A stretch of DNA of 64,000 nt from JACKNG01 sp050184115 (GCA_050184115.1 JBFXAQ010000003.1:372001-436000), one strand, 5' to 3'; positions 53,233 through 63,133 are shown, numbered from the stretch's first letter. Notes: generated by a model from the letters alone, not told the origin. Made by a program: numbers and translations.

Positions 53233-56200
53233 TCAGGCGACGCTTTGCCAGGCCGCCGCGAGCACCGCCTCGTCGGCACGCGGCGGCATCGCACGGGGCA
53301 GCGCCGCTGCGCCCGACGAGACGCCGAACGTCGCCATCGCCTGCACCAGCTGGTCGACCTCGGCCGGGCGTACGAAGCGCCCGTCGGCGAGCTCGATGCG
53401 TTCGATGGCGTAGCGCGAATGGACGAACCAGTGCGTGATCGTGACGCTGTCACCACCGCGCCGCAGATCGATCTCGAGGTCGTTGCCGCGACGCAGGAAG
53501 CGCAGATCGCCGGGGGCGAGCGTGACGTCGGTGAAGCGCAGCCGATCGGCACCACCGGACGTGTCCCGGATGCGGTCGCGACCGTCGCCGCTGGCGTAGT
53601 AGTAGGTGTCGTCACCGCCACCGCCGTCGAGCCGATCGATACCGGCGCCGCCCCACAGGTCGTCGTTGCCCGCACCACCGAACAGGCGGTCGTGGCCGTC
53701 TTCGCCATGGAGGTCGTCGTTGCCGGCATCGCCGTAGACGACGTCGTCACCCGTTCCGGCCAGCACCACGTCCGCGCCGCTGCCGCCGTGCACGACGTCG
53801 CGACCGCCCCCCGCACGCAGGTGATCATTGCCTTCGCCGCCATCGAGGCGGTCGTCGCCATCGCCGGCCTCGATGGCGTCGTCGCCGGCGTCGCCGAAGA
53901 GGCGATCGGTGCCACCGCCGCCCGCGATCCGATCGTGGCCGTCGCCGCCGTGGATCGCGTCGGCACCGTGGCCACCGACGATCCGATCGGCACCCGCCCC
54001 GCCGTCGACGACGTGGTCGCCGGCACCGGTGTCGATGACGTCGTCACCGGCGGCGCCGAGCAGGGTGTCGTCACCGTCGCCGCCGTCGAGGTGATCGTCA
54101 CCCGCGCCGCCGTCGAGGTGATCGCGGCCGGCGCCGCCAGCGAGGCGATCGTCGCCCTCGCCGCCGTAGAGTTCGTCGTCGCCGCTGCCGCCTTCGAGCA
54201 CGTCAGCGCCCGCCGCACCATCGAGGCGATCATCGCCGCCGTGCCCGACGAGGCGATCGTCGCCACCGCCGGCGTCGATGCGATCGACCTGGTCGGTACC
54301 GCCGAGGCGGTCGTCGCCGGCGCTGCCGGCGATGTCGAACCCGCGCGCGACCAGCGCGGCGTAGTCGAGCTCCGCGCCGTCGGCGAAGTGGATGCTGCCG
54401 ATCGAGCGCGGGCCGCCGAGGATGTCCAGGGGGTCGAAATCGTGCAGGTGGATCGCGCTCAGCCCGGGGCCGAAGTCGAGACGGATGGAGCCGGGTTCGA
54501 GGCGCAGGTTCGCGGCGCTGTAGCGCTCGTCGAGGACGAGCTGGTTGCGTTGCCCGCTGGCGTCGAACACGTGCACGACCACCGGTTCACCGCGCACGAC
54601 GATGGTCTCATCGCCCTCGCCGCCGTGGACCACGATCGGAAAGCGTGCGGCCAGGCCGTGCAGGTCGGTGCCGTCGGGCAGGTCGCCGAGACCGACCCGT
54701 GGCGCGATCTCGACCAGGTCGTCGCCGGCGCCGAGATCGATGGCGACGCCAAAGGCTGAGAACACCAGCACGCGGTCGCTGCCGGCGCCGGCGGTGACGG
54801 TGACGAAGTCGTCGTCCTCGCCGAGTTCCAGCCGGTCGTCGCGATGGGTACCGGTGACGAAGCCGCCGGCGACGTCGGCGCCGCCACGGGCGAGGTAGCC
54901 CAGCTCGCGCGACGGTGAAAGGACGGCGACATCGTCGATGCCGTCGCCGTCGACATCGCCGACTGGCGCCGCCCGCACGAGGCGTTGCGAGCCGGCCGCC
55001 TGCTCGGGCAACAGCGCGAGAAAGCCGGCTTCGCCGGCCAGGGCGACGGTCCTGACGACGGCCGGGAAGCCGGCGGCGCTGCCGTAGACGAAGGGCACGT
55101 GGGCGTTCCACGGCTGGTCGAGGATGGTGAGATCGGACAACGCGAGATCGTCGATGCCGTCGCCGTTGACGTCACCGACGTTGGCGAACGCGCGGGTCGC
55201 CTCGCTGGCGCCCAGTCCCTCGACCTCCCAGTAACCGTCGATGCGGAAGCCATCGGTGCCGTCGAGGGCGTCGGTATCGATCGCCGCGGGCGCGTCGGCG
55301 CGCCCGAAGACGACGCGCAGATCGTCGTGGTGATCGGCGCCGTCGACGCCGACGAGAACGAGGTCGTCGCGGCCATCGCCATTGAAATCGCCGTGCACGG
55401 TACGCCCGAGGTCTTCGACCTGCAGCAGGCCGGTGAGGCCGATGCGGCGCGCGTCGTCACGCTCCAGGCCGGTGTGCACGCCCAGTTCGTCGAGCAGCAG
55501 GATGTCGATCGCCAGGGTGTCGAAATCGATGCCGAGGACGTCGGCCCGGCCATCGCCGTCGAAATCGCCGATCGGCAGGAACCAGCCGAGATCACCGGCA
55601 CCGCTCGCCTGAGCGCCACCCGGCACGGCGTAATCCGCGCGCGCCAGGCCACCGCGCAGGACGCGCGCATCCTCGAACACGATGTCGGCGGCGCCGTCGT
55701 TGTCGACGTCGGCCAGCGCCGCGATCGAGCCGAATTCGAAATCGAAGCCACGCGCCGGGGTGAGGGCGTCGAGGGCGACGCCGGTGCCGTAACGTTGCGC
55801 GTCGCCGTAGAGCACGCTGCCGCGGCCGTCGCCATGATCGACGACCAGGTCGTTGCGACCGTCGCCATCGAAATCGCCGTGGAAAGCACGGTAGACCGCA
55901 GGCCCGGACAACTCGAAGGCGGCGCCGGCGACGAGTTCGGCGCTGGTATCCAACCAGGTTCCGAAGGCTTCGGCACGGCCGTACACGACGCGCTCGACGG
56001 CCCTGGCCGCGGCACCGCTGCCGACGAATTCGTCGACCAGGAGGTCGTCGTAGCCGTCGCCATCGAGGTCGCCGATACCGGCGACGTCGAGCAAGCGGCG
56101 TTCGCTCGGGTCGGGCGGCGGTGCCTCGTCATCGGCCGTACCGAAACCGTTGGTCACCTCGTCGCTGTCGACGGCCGTGAGCGCTTCCAGGCGCTCGGCC

Positions 56201-59200
56201 CACGGCGACACCGCGCGCGAGCCGAACCAGGAACCGCCGGCGAGCGGCAGCTGCAAGGGGTCGAGCGCGGCGGCACCGGCGAAGGGGTGCGGCGTGACGT
56301 CGACGACCAGCGTCGTCGCCGCGCTGTAGCCGGCGTCGTCGCGGGCGACGAGTTCGAACACGTGCTGCCCGGTATCGGCCAGGCCCGGTGTACCGCTCAA
56401 GCGGCTGCGCGCGGCATCGAAGCTGAGCCAGCCCGGCAGGCTCCCACCGGCGACCGGCGCGAGTGCGAGGGCGAGTCGATCGTCGTCGCGGAAGATGGTG
56501 CCGGGGACGCGGTAGTCGAAGGCGAACCCTGCCACCGCGGCCTGCACGCGCGGCGTCACGGCGACCACGGGCACGTACTCGGATTGGAGGTCGACCTCGT
56601 CGCTCGACAGCACGCTGCCGTCGCCGAAGACGAAGCGCTCGATGGTCGTCGCGGCCCAGTTCTCGATCGTGAGGGTGCCGGCGGCGCTGGCGAGGCGCCA
56701 GTGACCGTCGGCGCCGACCAGGCCGGTGAAGCCTGTCGGTGCGAGCGCGTCGTCGACCACCACCGTGCTCAGCGCGGCCGCGTCGGCGGCGCCCAGGGTG
56801 ACGTCGAGCTGCTCGCCGCGATAGACGTGGATCTCGGCGGCGCGGCCCGCGCCGTCAGTGGCGCCGGCGAGCAGTTCGCCGGCAGCGACGGTATCGCCGC
56901 CGAACCATACCCCCGGCCCCGTCACCAGGCGCTCGATCGCGCCGAGGTACCAGTCGGTGAGGGTGAGACTGCCGGCCGCGCCGAAGTCGAGCCGCAGCGT
57001 ATCGCCCGCGTCGACGACCGCGATCGTGGCGGCAGCGGACAGGCCGGCGAGCACCACGGTGTCGTAGCCGGCGCTGTCCTCGATGAGGTCGTGGCCGTCG
57101 CCGACGCGGTAGATGTAGGTGTCGTGCCCCGCACCGCCGCGCAGCGTGTCGTCACCGGGGCCGCCGTCGAGGACGTCGCCGCCGTCGTCACCGTCCAGGG
57201 TGTCGTGACCGGCACCGCCGAGCAGGGTATCGGTGGCCGCGCCGCCACGCAGGGTGTCGTCGTGCTCACCGCCGATGAGGACGTCCTCGTCGTCGCCGCC
57301 GTCCAACATGTCGTTGCCGTCACCGCCTTCGAGCACGTCGCGGCCACCCTCGCCGAACAGCTCGTCGTCGCCGGCGCCGCCCAGCAAGCGATCGGCGCCG
57401 TCGCCGTCCGGCGTGCCGAGGCCGAAGGTGTCGCCGTAGAGGATGTCGTCACCGGGGCCGCCGTCCAGCCAGTCGTCGCCGCGCCAGCCGAACAGGATGT
57501 CGCGATCCCCTTCGCCGTAGAGGCGGTCGTCGCCGTCACCACCGTTGAGGAAATCGTCGCCGTCGCCGCCGTAGAGGGTGTCGGTATCGTCGTTGGCAAC
57601 GGTCGCGGCGGCGAACGAGTCGCTGACGACGACGTCGATCACGCGGCCGTCGCCATTCGTCACCTGGCGCGTCGTCCAGCTGCGGGTCGTGGCCGCCCAG
57701 CTGTCGATGGCGCCGTTCAAGACGTCGTTGCCGCTGCCGCCGATGAGGAGATCCGCGCCGGGGCCACCGGTGAGGACGTCGTCGTCGGCACCGCCGTGCA
57801 GGACATCGTCGCCATCGCGGCCAGCGAGGTGGTCGTCACCGTCGCCGCCGTAGAGCTGGTCGGCGCCGCCGTTGCCGACGAGGATGTCGCCGTCGGCGCC
57901 GCCGTCCAGCAGGTCGCCCGGGTCGTCCGCGGCCTGCGCGAGGCGATCGAGATCGAACAGCGTCGCGCTGGAGAGATAGTCGCGCCCAGCGCCGCCGAGC
58001 AGGCGGTCGGCACCCCAGGGCCCGTTGGCCTGCGCGCCGCCGAAGAGGTCGTCGTCGCCGGCCAGGCCCTGCAGGCGATCGTCGCCTGCGCTGCCATTGA
58101 GTTCAGCGGCGACTTCGAAGCGATCGTCGCCGGCCGTCCCGGTGACCTCGTTGAACACGCGCGGTGGTGCCTCGTCGTCGTCGAGCACGATGCCGAGCGC
58201 GCCCGGCTGGTAGTCGGCAATATCGATGGCGAACGGTGCCGCGGGGTCGAGGCGGACCACGCGCAGCAGGCCCGCGGCCGGGCCGGCGACATGGAAATAC
58301 GCGGTCAGGGCACCATCGGTGCGACGGTAGGTATCGTCGCCCACCCGGTGGTAGGTGCCAGCAAGCGGCAGGCCCGCGCTGCCGACGAAGACCGCGCCCG
58401 CGCCGTCCGCGTCCACCACGGTATCGCCGTCGCCGACGAAGTAACGATCGAAACCGCTGCCGCCGACCAGGCGATCGGCGGCACCGTCCTCGCCCAGGGC
58501 GCGCCCGGCGTGGTAGAGGCGATCGTCGCCGCCACCACCGACCAGGCTGTCGGCGCCGGCGCCGCCGGCGAGATCGTCGTCGGCCGCGCCGCCGAACAGA
58601 CGGTCGTCGCCCGCCCCGCCGGTGACAGTGCCAGCGCCGGAGAAGACGATCTGCGCGACATCGTCGCGACCGCCGCGCAGGCCTTCCAGCGTCGCCACGC
58701 GCAGGCCGACCGGAATGTCGCGCGCATCGATGCCCGCGAACGTGAGGCCGAGTTGTGCATCGACGACATCGACCGCGACGTCGTGCGAGAAGTACGCGAT
58801 ACCGTCGGTGGTCGCATCGTCGCTGCCCCAGGCGGCGAGCAGGCGCGGCAGGAATTCGGCGCGCGCCGCCCAGTAGTCCTCGCCGCGGTCGTCCCAGGCC
58901 AGCGCCGCCGCATGGCGTTCGTAGAGCGCCGCGTCACCGGTGACGGCGAAGGGGCTGAAGTTCTCGAGCGCGAAGCGCCAGGCGAGATCATGGCGCGCGT
59001 TGTCGAGGAGCGTCGCGCTCCCCAGCCCCGCCAGCGGGACGACCTGCAGCCCACCATGACCCGTGGCAGTCGCCTGCAAGGCGATCAAGCGTTCGTGCAG
59101 ATCGGCCCGCGCGGCGAACGGCGCCGGGCCGAGGAACCACTGGCCGGTCGCCGGCGCGACGGATTGGGCCAGCGCCGCCTGCGTCCCCGGCAAGAACAAC

Positions 59201-60378
59201 TCCGAGAGCACGTTGGCGATGCGTTCGAGCGCGTAGGCGCCCCCGCTGTCGGCGTGTGCCACGAGGCTGCCGGCCGCCGCCAGCGACAGGGACGGGTCGA
59301 CCCGCGCCAGCGTCGCCTGCACCGCCAGGGCATCGACCACCGCGCTGATGGAGTGGGTGTTGACCTCGGTCGTCACCGCCGTGCGCGGCGCCGGTGGCGT
59401 ACCCGTGACGATACCCGCGACGAACGAGGGGTCGCCGAGCGGCGCCTGGTCTTCGGCGGTGAAGTAATGGATGCGTTCGGCGGCAGCGAGCGCGGTGAAG
59501 TTCGCCGCGGGCGTGAGACCGAAGCCCGGCACGAGCAACTCGTCGATGAAGCGATCGCTCGCCTGGGCACCGCGGATCGGCAGTTCGGCGAGGAGCGCGA
59601 GGCTACCGACCCGCGGGTTGGTGTAGACGGCCAGTTGGGTCGCCAGCGAGATGCGCTGCTCGATGCCGAAATCGGCATCGAAACCGGGCGAGTTGAAGGC
59701 GACGGCCTGGGTGAACTGCTGCGGGAAGAGCCGCAGCACAAGTGCGGCGAGATGCCCGCCCAGGCTGTGCCCGGTCACGGCAAGCGGTTGGCCGGGGTCG
59801 ATGAGACCGAGCCCCGCCGTGGTCCCCGCCGGCGCGAGCCAGTAGTGCAGGCCTTCGACCGCGACCGCGGTGACATCCGGCGGCGCCACCGCCGCGCGCT
59901 GCAGATCCAGGATCTCGACCGCCTGCCCCGCCGGCGCCGCCAGGCGTCGTACGTAGTTCACCAGCGACACCGCCTGTGACAAGGCGAGGCCGAGACCGCC
60001 GATCTCCTGCAGGTCGGCGACGACGAGATCGGCCATCACCTGGTCGAGCACCATGGCCTCGGTGCCACGCAGGGCGAGCACCTGTTCGCGTGCGCCATCC
60101 ACGGTGCGCTCGAAGAGGGCGGCGGCGAAGCCGGTGACAGGATCGTTGGGTGTGAAGTGGGCGATGGTCCAGGCGAGTTGATTCGGGGCGAATAGTTGCG
60201 ATGCCAGGCCGTTACGCGACGGCTCACCGTCGTCTATACGTTCCGGTGCTGATCCGGCAGCAATGGCATCTACGGTTGCGCGCAGGGAATCCGCACCTTC
60301 ACCCCATGCGAGTTCGTTCCAATCGACATATGCGAGATCGGAAAACGCTGCGTAGCGAAAAATCTCTTCGATGCTCAT
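53233..60378 (-). CDS. Giant RTX protein: lipase domain, RTX blocks, cadherin-like domain and FG-GAP propeller
   Basis: 2381 residues. Residues about 1-560 are an alpha/beta-hydrolase of the class 3 lipase type; nucleophile Ser203 lies in VTGHSLGGHLAALVL and AFNSPGFD follows. RTX nonapeptides (GGxGxDxLx) occur in three blocks, about 579-629, 746-1100 and 2019-2272, and bind Ca2+ outside the cell. Between the last two lie a CADG-like cadherin domain (about 1275-1365) and seven FG-GAP repeats (about 1425-1825; for example GDLDGDGYDDLL, GDFNGDGRDDLV, GDVNGDGIDDLA). There is no N-terminal signal; the C-terminal end AVLAAAWQSVA fits a type I secretion signal. It is encoded just before the HlyB- and HlyD-like genes, its likely exporter. 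Confidence 0.93.
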   Translation of the reverse strand: MSIEEIFRYAAFSDLAYVDWNELAWGEGADSLRATVDAIAAGSAPERIDDGEPSRNGLASQLFAPNQLAWTIAHFTPNDPVTGFAAALFERTVDGAREQVLALRGTEAMVLDQVMADLVVADLQEIGGLGLALSQAVSLVNYVRRLAAPAGQAVEILDLQRAAVAPPDVTAVAVEGLHYWLAPAGTTAGLGLIDPGQPLAVTGHSLGGHLAALVLRLFPQQFTQAVAFNSPGFDADFGIEQRISLATQLAVYTNPRVGSLALLAELPIRGAQASDRFIDELLVPGFGLTPAANFTALAAAERIHYFTAEDQAPLGDPSFVAGIVTGTPPAPRTAVTTEVNTHSISAVVDALAVQATLARVDPSLSLAAAGSLVAHADSGGAYALERIANVLSELFLPGTQAALAQSVAPATGQWFLGPAPFAARADLHERLIALQATATGHGGLQVVPLAGLGSATLLDNARHDLAWRFALENFSPFAVTGDAALYERHAAALAWDDRGEDYWAARAEFLPRLLAAWGSDDATTDGIAYFSHDVAVDVVDAQLGLTFAGIDARDIPVGLRVATLEGLRGGRDDVAQIVFSGAGTVTGGAGDDRLFGGAADDDLAGGAGADSLVGGGGDDRLYHAGRALGEDGAADRLVGGSGFDRYFVGDGDTVVDADGAGAVFVGSAGLPLAGTYHRVGDDTYRRTDGALTAYFHVAGPAAGLLRVVRLDPAAPFAIDIADYQPGALGIVLDDDEAPPRVFNEVTGTAGDDRFEVAAELNGSAGDDRLQGLAGDDDLFGGAQANGPWGADRLLGGAGRDYLSSATLFDLDRLAQAADDPGDLLDGGADGDILVGNGGADQLYGGDGDDHLAGRDGDDVLHGGADDDVLTGGPGADLLIGGSGNDVLNGAIDSWAATTRSWTTRQVTNGDGRVIDVVVSDSFAAATVANDDTDTLYGGDGDDFLNGGDGDDRLYGEGDRDILFGWRGDDWLDGGPGDDILYGDTFGLGTPDGDGADRLLGGAGDDELFGEGGRDVLEGGDGNDMLDGGDDEDVLIGGEHDDTLRGGAATDTLLGGAGHDTLDGDDGGDVLDGGPGDDTLRGGAGHDTYIYRVGDGHDLIEDSAGYDTVVLAGLSAAATIAVVDAGDTLRLDFGAAGSLTLTDWYLGAIERLVTGPGVWFGGDTVAAGELLAGATDGAGRAAEIHVYRGEQLDVTLGAADAAALSTVVVDDALAPTGFTGLVGADGHWRLASAAGTLTIENWAATTIERFVFGDGSVLSSDEVDLQSEYVPVVAVTPRVQAAVAGFAFDYRVPGTIFRDDDRLALALAPVAGGSLPGWLSFDAARSRLSGTPGLADTGQHVFELVARDDAGYSAATTLVVDVTPHPFAGAAALDPLQLPLAGGSWFGSRAVSPWAERLEALTAVDSDEVTNGFGTADDEAPPPDPSERRLLDVAGIGDLDGDGYDDLLVDEFVGSGAAARAVERVVYGRAEAFGTWLDTSAELVAGAAFELSGPAVYRAFHGDFDGDGRNDLVVDHGDGRGSVLYGDAQRYGTGVALDALTPARGFDFEFGSIAALADVDNDGAADIVFEDARVLRGGLARADYAVPGGAQASGAGDLGWFLPIGDFDGDGRADVLGIDFDTLAIDILLLDELGVHTGLERDDARRIGLTGLLQVEDLGRTVHGDFNGDGRDDLVLVGVDGADHHDDLRVVFGRADAPAAIDTDALDGTDGFRIDGYWEVEGLGASEATRAFANVGDVNGDGIDDLALSDLTILDQPWNAHVPFVYGSAAGFPAVVRTVALAGEAGFLALLPEQAAGSQRLVRAAPVGDVDGDGIDDVAVLSPSRELGYLARGGADVAGGFVTGTHRDDRLELGEDDDFVTVTAGAGSDRVLVFSAFGVAIDLGAGDDLVEIAPRVGLGDLPDGTDLHGLAARFPIVVHGGEGDETIVVRGEPVVVHVFDASGQRNQLVLDERYSAANLRLEPGSIRLDFGPGLSAIHLHDFDPLDILGGPRSIGSIHFADGAELDYAALVARGFDIAGSAGDDRLGGTDQVDRIDAGGGDDRLVGHGGDDRLDGAAGADVLEGGSGDDELYGGEGDDRLAGGAGRDHLDGGAGDDHLDGGDGDDTLLGAAGDDVIDTGAGDHVVDGGAGADRIVGGHGADAIHGGDGHDRIAGGGGTDRLFGDAGDDAIEAGDGDDRLDGGEGNDHLRAGGGRDVVHGGSGADVVLAGTGDDVVYGDAGNDDLHGEDGHDRLFGGAGNDDLWGGAGIDRLDGGGGDDTYYYASGDGRDRIRDTSGGADRLRFTDVTLAPGDLRFLRRGNDLEIDLRRGGDSVTITHWFVHSRYAIERIELADGRFVRPAEVDQLVQAMATFGVSSGAAALPRAMPPRADEAVLAAAWQSVA

Positions 60379-60485
60379 GAGTCATCCCTTACTCGTTCAT
60401 GCGACATCAATGTCGCGGTTTCACGATCGCGCCTATCTGGCATCCATCCGTGGCGCCCTTCTGATCGATCGCTTCCGTCTCTTCC

Positions 60486-61277
60486 TCACTCGAACGGTTG
60501 CAATGTCGCCGTTATCAGATCGGCAACCGAGTAAACGCGCTTTTGATACCGATGCGAGAATGATCCCGCGCTGTCGGGCGCTTCATCGCCACAAGTCCAG
60601 TGCGCGTGATCGCCCCTGGGCAAGAACACGAGAACCAACCGATCTGCCCAACCCGGCTTGATCTTGAACGTTACCCATTCGCCGATTGCTTCGCCGCTTA
60701 GGCGGTCGCGAATCGCGGCATCGTGACGTTCGATACCGTAACCAGCAGGCGCGCTTCCACCTGTTACTTTGTACCGGCTCTCGAACGCCTTGACAGTCGA
60801 GACCACTCGTTTGCCATCTTCGAGTTCGAATCGCTGCAAGGCTTCGTTGCCGTAGTAGTCGACATACCTTCGTTCGAGATATGCAAAGCCACGTGCCCCC
60901 CAATACTCGATATCGCCCCCGAACTCGAACCCCGTCACAACAACCCTCTGCTTGATGTGCATACCGCCCTGGTGTGCACACAAGTTCGCCGCCCGGAAAC
61001 TCACGTAAGCCACGTCCGCATTCAAGCCGACCTCCCAGACGAGCAGCACCACCGCCAGTAGTCGTGCGAAGCGATTCACGGCCAGCGGCCAGCCGAGACC
61101 GGCGTAGAGCACCATGCCGAGCAGCAGGGTGAGCGCCGCCACCACCCGGCCGACGATCTCGATGAAGCCGAAACGGTAGTAGCGCAACCCGAATACTTCG
61201 AAGTCGCCGAGCGGTTGGGCGATCACCACCATCAGCACCGCCCACAGCGCGATCCAATGCCACTGGAGACCTTTCAT
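60486..61277 (-). CDS. Membrane protein of unknown function with a soluble C-terminal half
   Basis: 263 residues. Three helices occur in the first 90 residues (HWIALWAVLMVVIAQPLG, IVGRVVAALTLLLGMVLYAG, FARLLAVVLLVWEVGL). The remaining 170 residues, on the outer face, include GGDIEYWGARGFAYLERRYV, GGSAPAGYGIERHDAAIR and IKPGWADRLVLVFLPRGDHA, and two Cys. I do not recognise the family. Base composition over 60370-61000 is clearly poorer in G+C than the flanks. It lies upstream of the RTX gene on the same strand, with a 107-base gap, so it may belong to the secretion locus. Confidence 0.75.
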   Translation of the reverse strand: MKGLQWHWIALWAVLMVVIAQPLGDFEVFGLRYYRFGFIEIVGRVVAALTLLLGMVLYAGLGWPLAVNRFARLLAVVLLVWEVGLNADVAYVSFRAANLCAHQGGMHIKQRVVVTGFEFGGDIEYWGARGFAYLERRYVDYYGNEALQRFELEDGKRVVSTVKAFESRYKVTGGSAPAGYGIERHDAAIRDRLSGEAIGEWVTFKIKPGWADRLVLVFLPRGDHAHWTCGDEAPDSAGSFSHRYQKRVYSVADLITATLQPFE

Positions 61278-61594
61278 CGCCTCATGCCGCTACCCCGGGT
61301 TCGGCAGTATCGAGCCGACGCGACCCCGTGGCTGACCTGGGCGGGCGCACCGGCGACACGCGGGACAAATTCCCGGTGGAGGAACAGGCAATGCCCGACA
61401 AAGTCCCCGGGATTGCTGGGGACGGCCCGGCGGTCCGGTGCCGACGTGCGTCCGCGGACGACCATGCGGCGATGCAACGCACGAACACGCCGCGCCGCCG
61501 TTTCCGCCAGGCGCGCGAATCAGTATCGTGTGCCGTCATTGCGCACGCGCTGGCACCGCCATCGCCGCGGCGACGACTCTTCCACGGAGGCGCC
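61278..61594. other. Divergent gap with no recognised gene
   Basis: 317 bases between divergent genes. It contains a short inverted repeat GTCCCC (61403-61408) / GGGGAC (61418-61423) and must hold promoters for both sides, but no promoter stands out. Confidence 0.4.
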
Positions 61595-61903
61595 ATGGTC
61601 ATCATCCTCGGCACGATCGAACTCGCGAATCCCGACGAAGCGACCCGCCTGCGCGACGCCCTCGCGGCACGCGCGGCGCGCAGTCGCGGCGATGCCGGCA
61701 ACCTCGACTACGCGTTCGCCGTCAATCTCGAGAACCCGCGCGAGATCCGCCTGACCGAGATCTGGACCAGCGAAGCCGAGCTCAATGCCCACCTCCAACA
61801 GCCCGACCCGGCGTTCGCCGAGGTGCTGGCGACGGCAGCCATCGTGTCGGCACGGGTCACCGCTTACGATGGCGCCAACGAACGTATCCTGATGGCACGC
61901 TGA
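61595..61903 (+). CDS. Antibiotic biosynthesis monooxygenase (ABM) domain protein
   Basis: 102 residues of the dimeric alpha-beta barrel fold. IILGTIELANPDEATRLRDA, NLDYAFAVNLENPREIRLTE and IWTSEAELNAHLQQPDPAF are in the expected order, ending with a C-terminal beta-strand. ABM proteins include cofactor-free quinone-forming oxygenases and heme-degrading enzymes; the specific role is unknown. ACGGAGGCGCC precedes ATG 61595. It is 70 bases upstream of the ATC-hydrolase-like gene, probably in one operon. Confidence 0.88.
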   Translation: MVIILGTIELANPDEATRLRDALAARAARSRGDAGNLDYAFAVNLENPREIRLTEIWTSEAELNAHLQQPDPAFAEVLATAAIVSARVTAYDGANERILMAR

Positions 61904-61973
61904 GGCGCGCTGTCGACGCGTCGGCAACACGCACCACGGACTGCTATCGACAACGCCCCGGGAGAGCCCCCCC

Positions 61974-62450
61974 ATGGAACCCATTGCCTATCTCGACCGC
62001 GTCAAGATCCAGTGCGAGATCCTGCTGCCGCTCTATCGCCGCCTGCGCGCGGAGATCGGCGAGGCGCGCGCGGCCGAACTCCTGCGCGCGGCCGTCGACG
62101 AGTACGCCCGCGGTGTCGGCGCCGCCGCCGCGGCGGCGACCCCGGGTCATCCGCTCGACACCCTGCGCAGCCTCATGCCGATGTTCACCGCGGGTGAGGC
62201 GCTCGAGGTCGAACCGCTGGCAAACGACGACGAGACGCTGGCGATGAACGTGCGGCGCTGCAAGTACGCCGAGTACTTCCAGGCATTGGGCGAAACCGAG
62301 TTCGGCGCCATGATCACCTGCGAGATGGATCCACCGATGACCGCCGGCATCGGCGACGCCCTCGAACTGCAACGCAGTCAGACCCTGCTCAAGGGGGGCA
62401 CGCACTGTGACTTCCGCTGGCGCACGAAGGATGGCGACGCGGGCAAATGA
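61974..62450 (+). CDS. L-2-amino-thiazoline-4-carboxylic acid hydrolase-like protein
   Basis: 158 residues. The pattern of the ATC hydrolase family (PF14196) is seen: NVRRCKYAEYFQALGETEFG, then ITCEMD and a C-terminal GGTHCDFRWRTK with Cys and His. The proven member opens the thiazoline ring to give S-carbamoyl-cysteine, but most homologues have other or unknown roles. It follows the ABM gene, which suggests a small-molecule route. The next gene is 170 bases away. Confidence 0.75.
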   Translation: MEPIAYLDRVKIQCEILLPLYRRLRAEIGEARAAELLRAAVDEYARGVGAAAAAATPGHPLDTLRSLMPMFTAGEALEVEPLANDDETLAMNVRRCKYAEYFQALGETEFGAMITCEMDPPMTAGIGDALELQRSQTLLKGGTHCDFRWRTKDGDAGK

Positions 62451-62620
62451 CGCGAAAGCCGCGAGCATCGGCCTGAGCGACCCCGGGCCGGGTGCGGCCC
62501 CTACAGCGGCGCAGACGGCGGCTGCATGGCCCTGGTCGGCGCCGTCGTCGTCGCGCCGGATCCTGCGCCGGGCACGACCTGCGCGGTGCCCGACGGTCGC
62601 CGCCGCGAGACCTCACCACC

Positions 62621-63133
62621 ATGCCACTCCGCAACACCCCGACCGCCTACGGCATCCTCGCCCGGCTGCTGCACTGGAGCAGCGTCGGACTGCTGCTGAT
62701 CCTCTATCTCCTCGTCAGCGGCCTCGACGTGCCACCCAAGGTTCATGTGCGTGACGCGGTCGTCGCCCAGCACGTCGCGCTCGGGCTCGCCTTCACCGCG
62801 CTGATGCTGGCGCGTCTCGCCTGGCGGCTCGGCAATCCCAACCCGGCGCGGGCCTATCGCTGCGGACGGTGGCGGCGCGCCGTGGTGTTCGGCCTGCACC
62901 GGCTGCTCTATACCGGCGTGCTGGTCGAAGCCGCGCTGGGCGTGATGGGCGAGGTCGCCGCCGGTCGGGCGTTGCCGCTGTTCGGTCGTCTCGGCATCGA
63001 CGCCAACGCCGCCCTGGCCGCGACGTGTCATGCCTGGCACGGCACGCTCGCGCTCGCGCTGCTGCTGCTCGTCACGGCGCACGCCACCCTGGCCATCGCG
63101 AACCAGGCCGGCAGCGCGCCGCCAGGGGCTTGA
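62621..63133 (+). CDS. Cytochrome b561-type membrane protein
   Basis: 170 residues, four transmembrane helices. Heme-ligand His are visible in LARLLHWSSVGLLLIL, VVAQHVALGLAFTALMLARL, VVFGLHRLLYTGVLVE and CHAWHGTLALALLLLVTAH. Bacterial b561 proteins pass electrons between quinols and periplasmic acceptors or act as superoxide:quinone oxidoreductases. The ribosome site before ATG 62621 is weak. The gene ends 305 bases before the next start. Confidence 0.9.
   Translation: MPLRNTPTAYGILARLLHWSSVGLLLILYLLVSGLDVPPKVHVRDAVVAQHVALGLAFTALMLARLAWRLGNPNPARAYRCGRWRRAVVFGLHRLLYTGVLVEAALGVMGEVAAGRALPLFGRLGIDANAALAATCHAWHGTLALALLLLVTAHATLAIANQAGSAPPGA

Noticed and set aside
49511..53413. 1300-codon open frame on the plus strand
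   Set aside because: Antisense to the HlyD- and HlyB-like genes, which have clear motifs.
53560..54320. Regular DNA repeats resembling a CRISPR array
   Set aside because: They are degenerate RTX codons within one frame, without conserved repeats and unique spacers.
54985..59979. 1664-codon open frame on the plus strand
   Set aside because: Antisense to the RTX gene. Its Val/Ala/Glu repeats mirror the GGxGxD codons.
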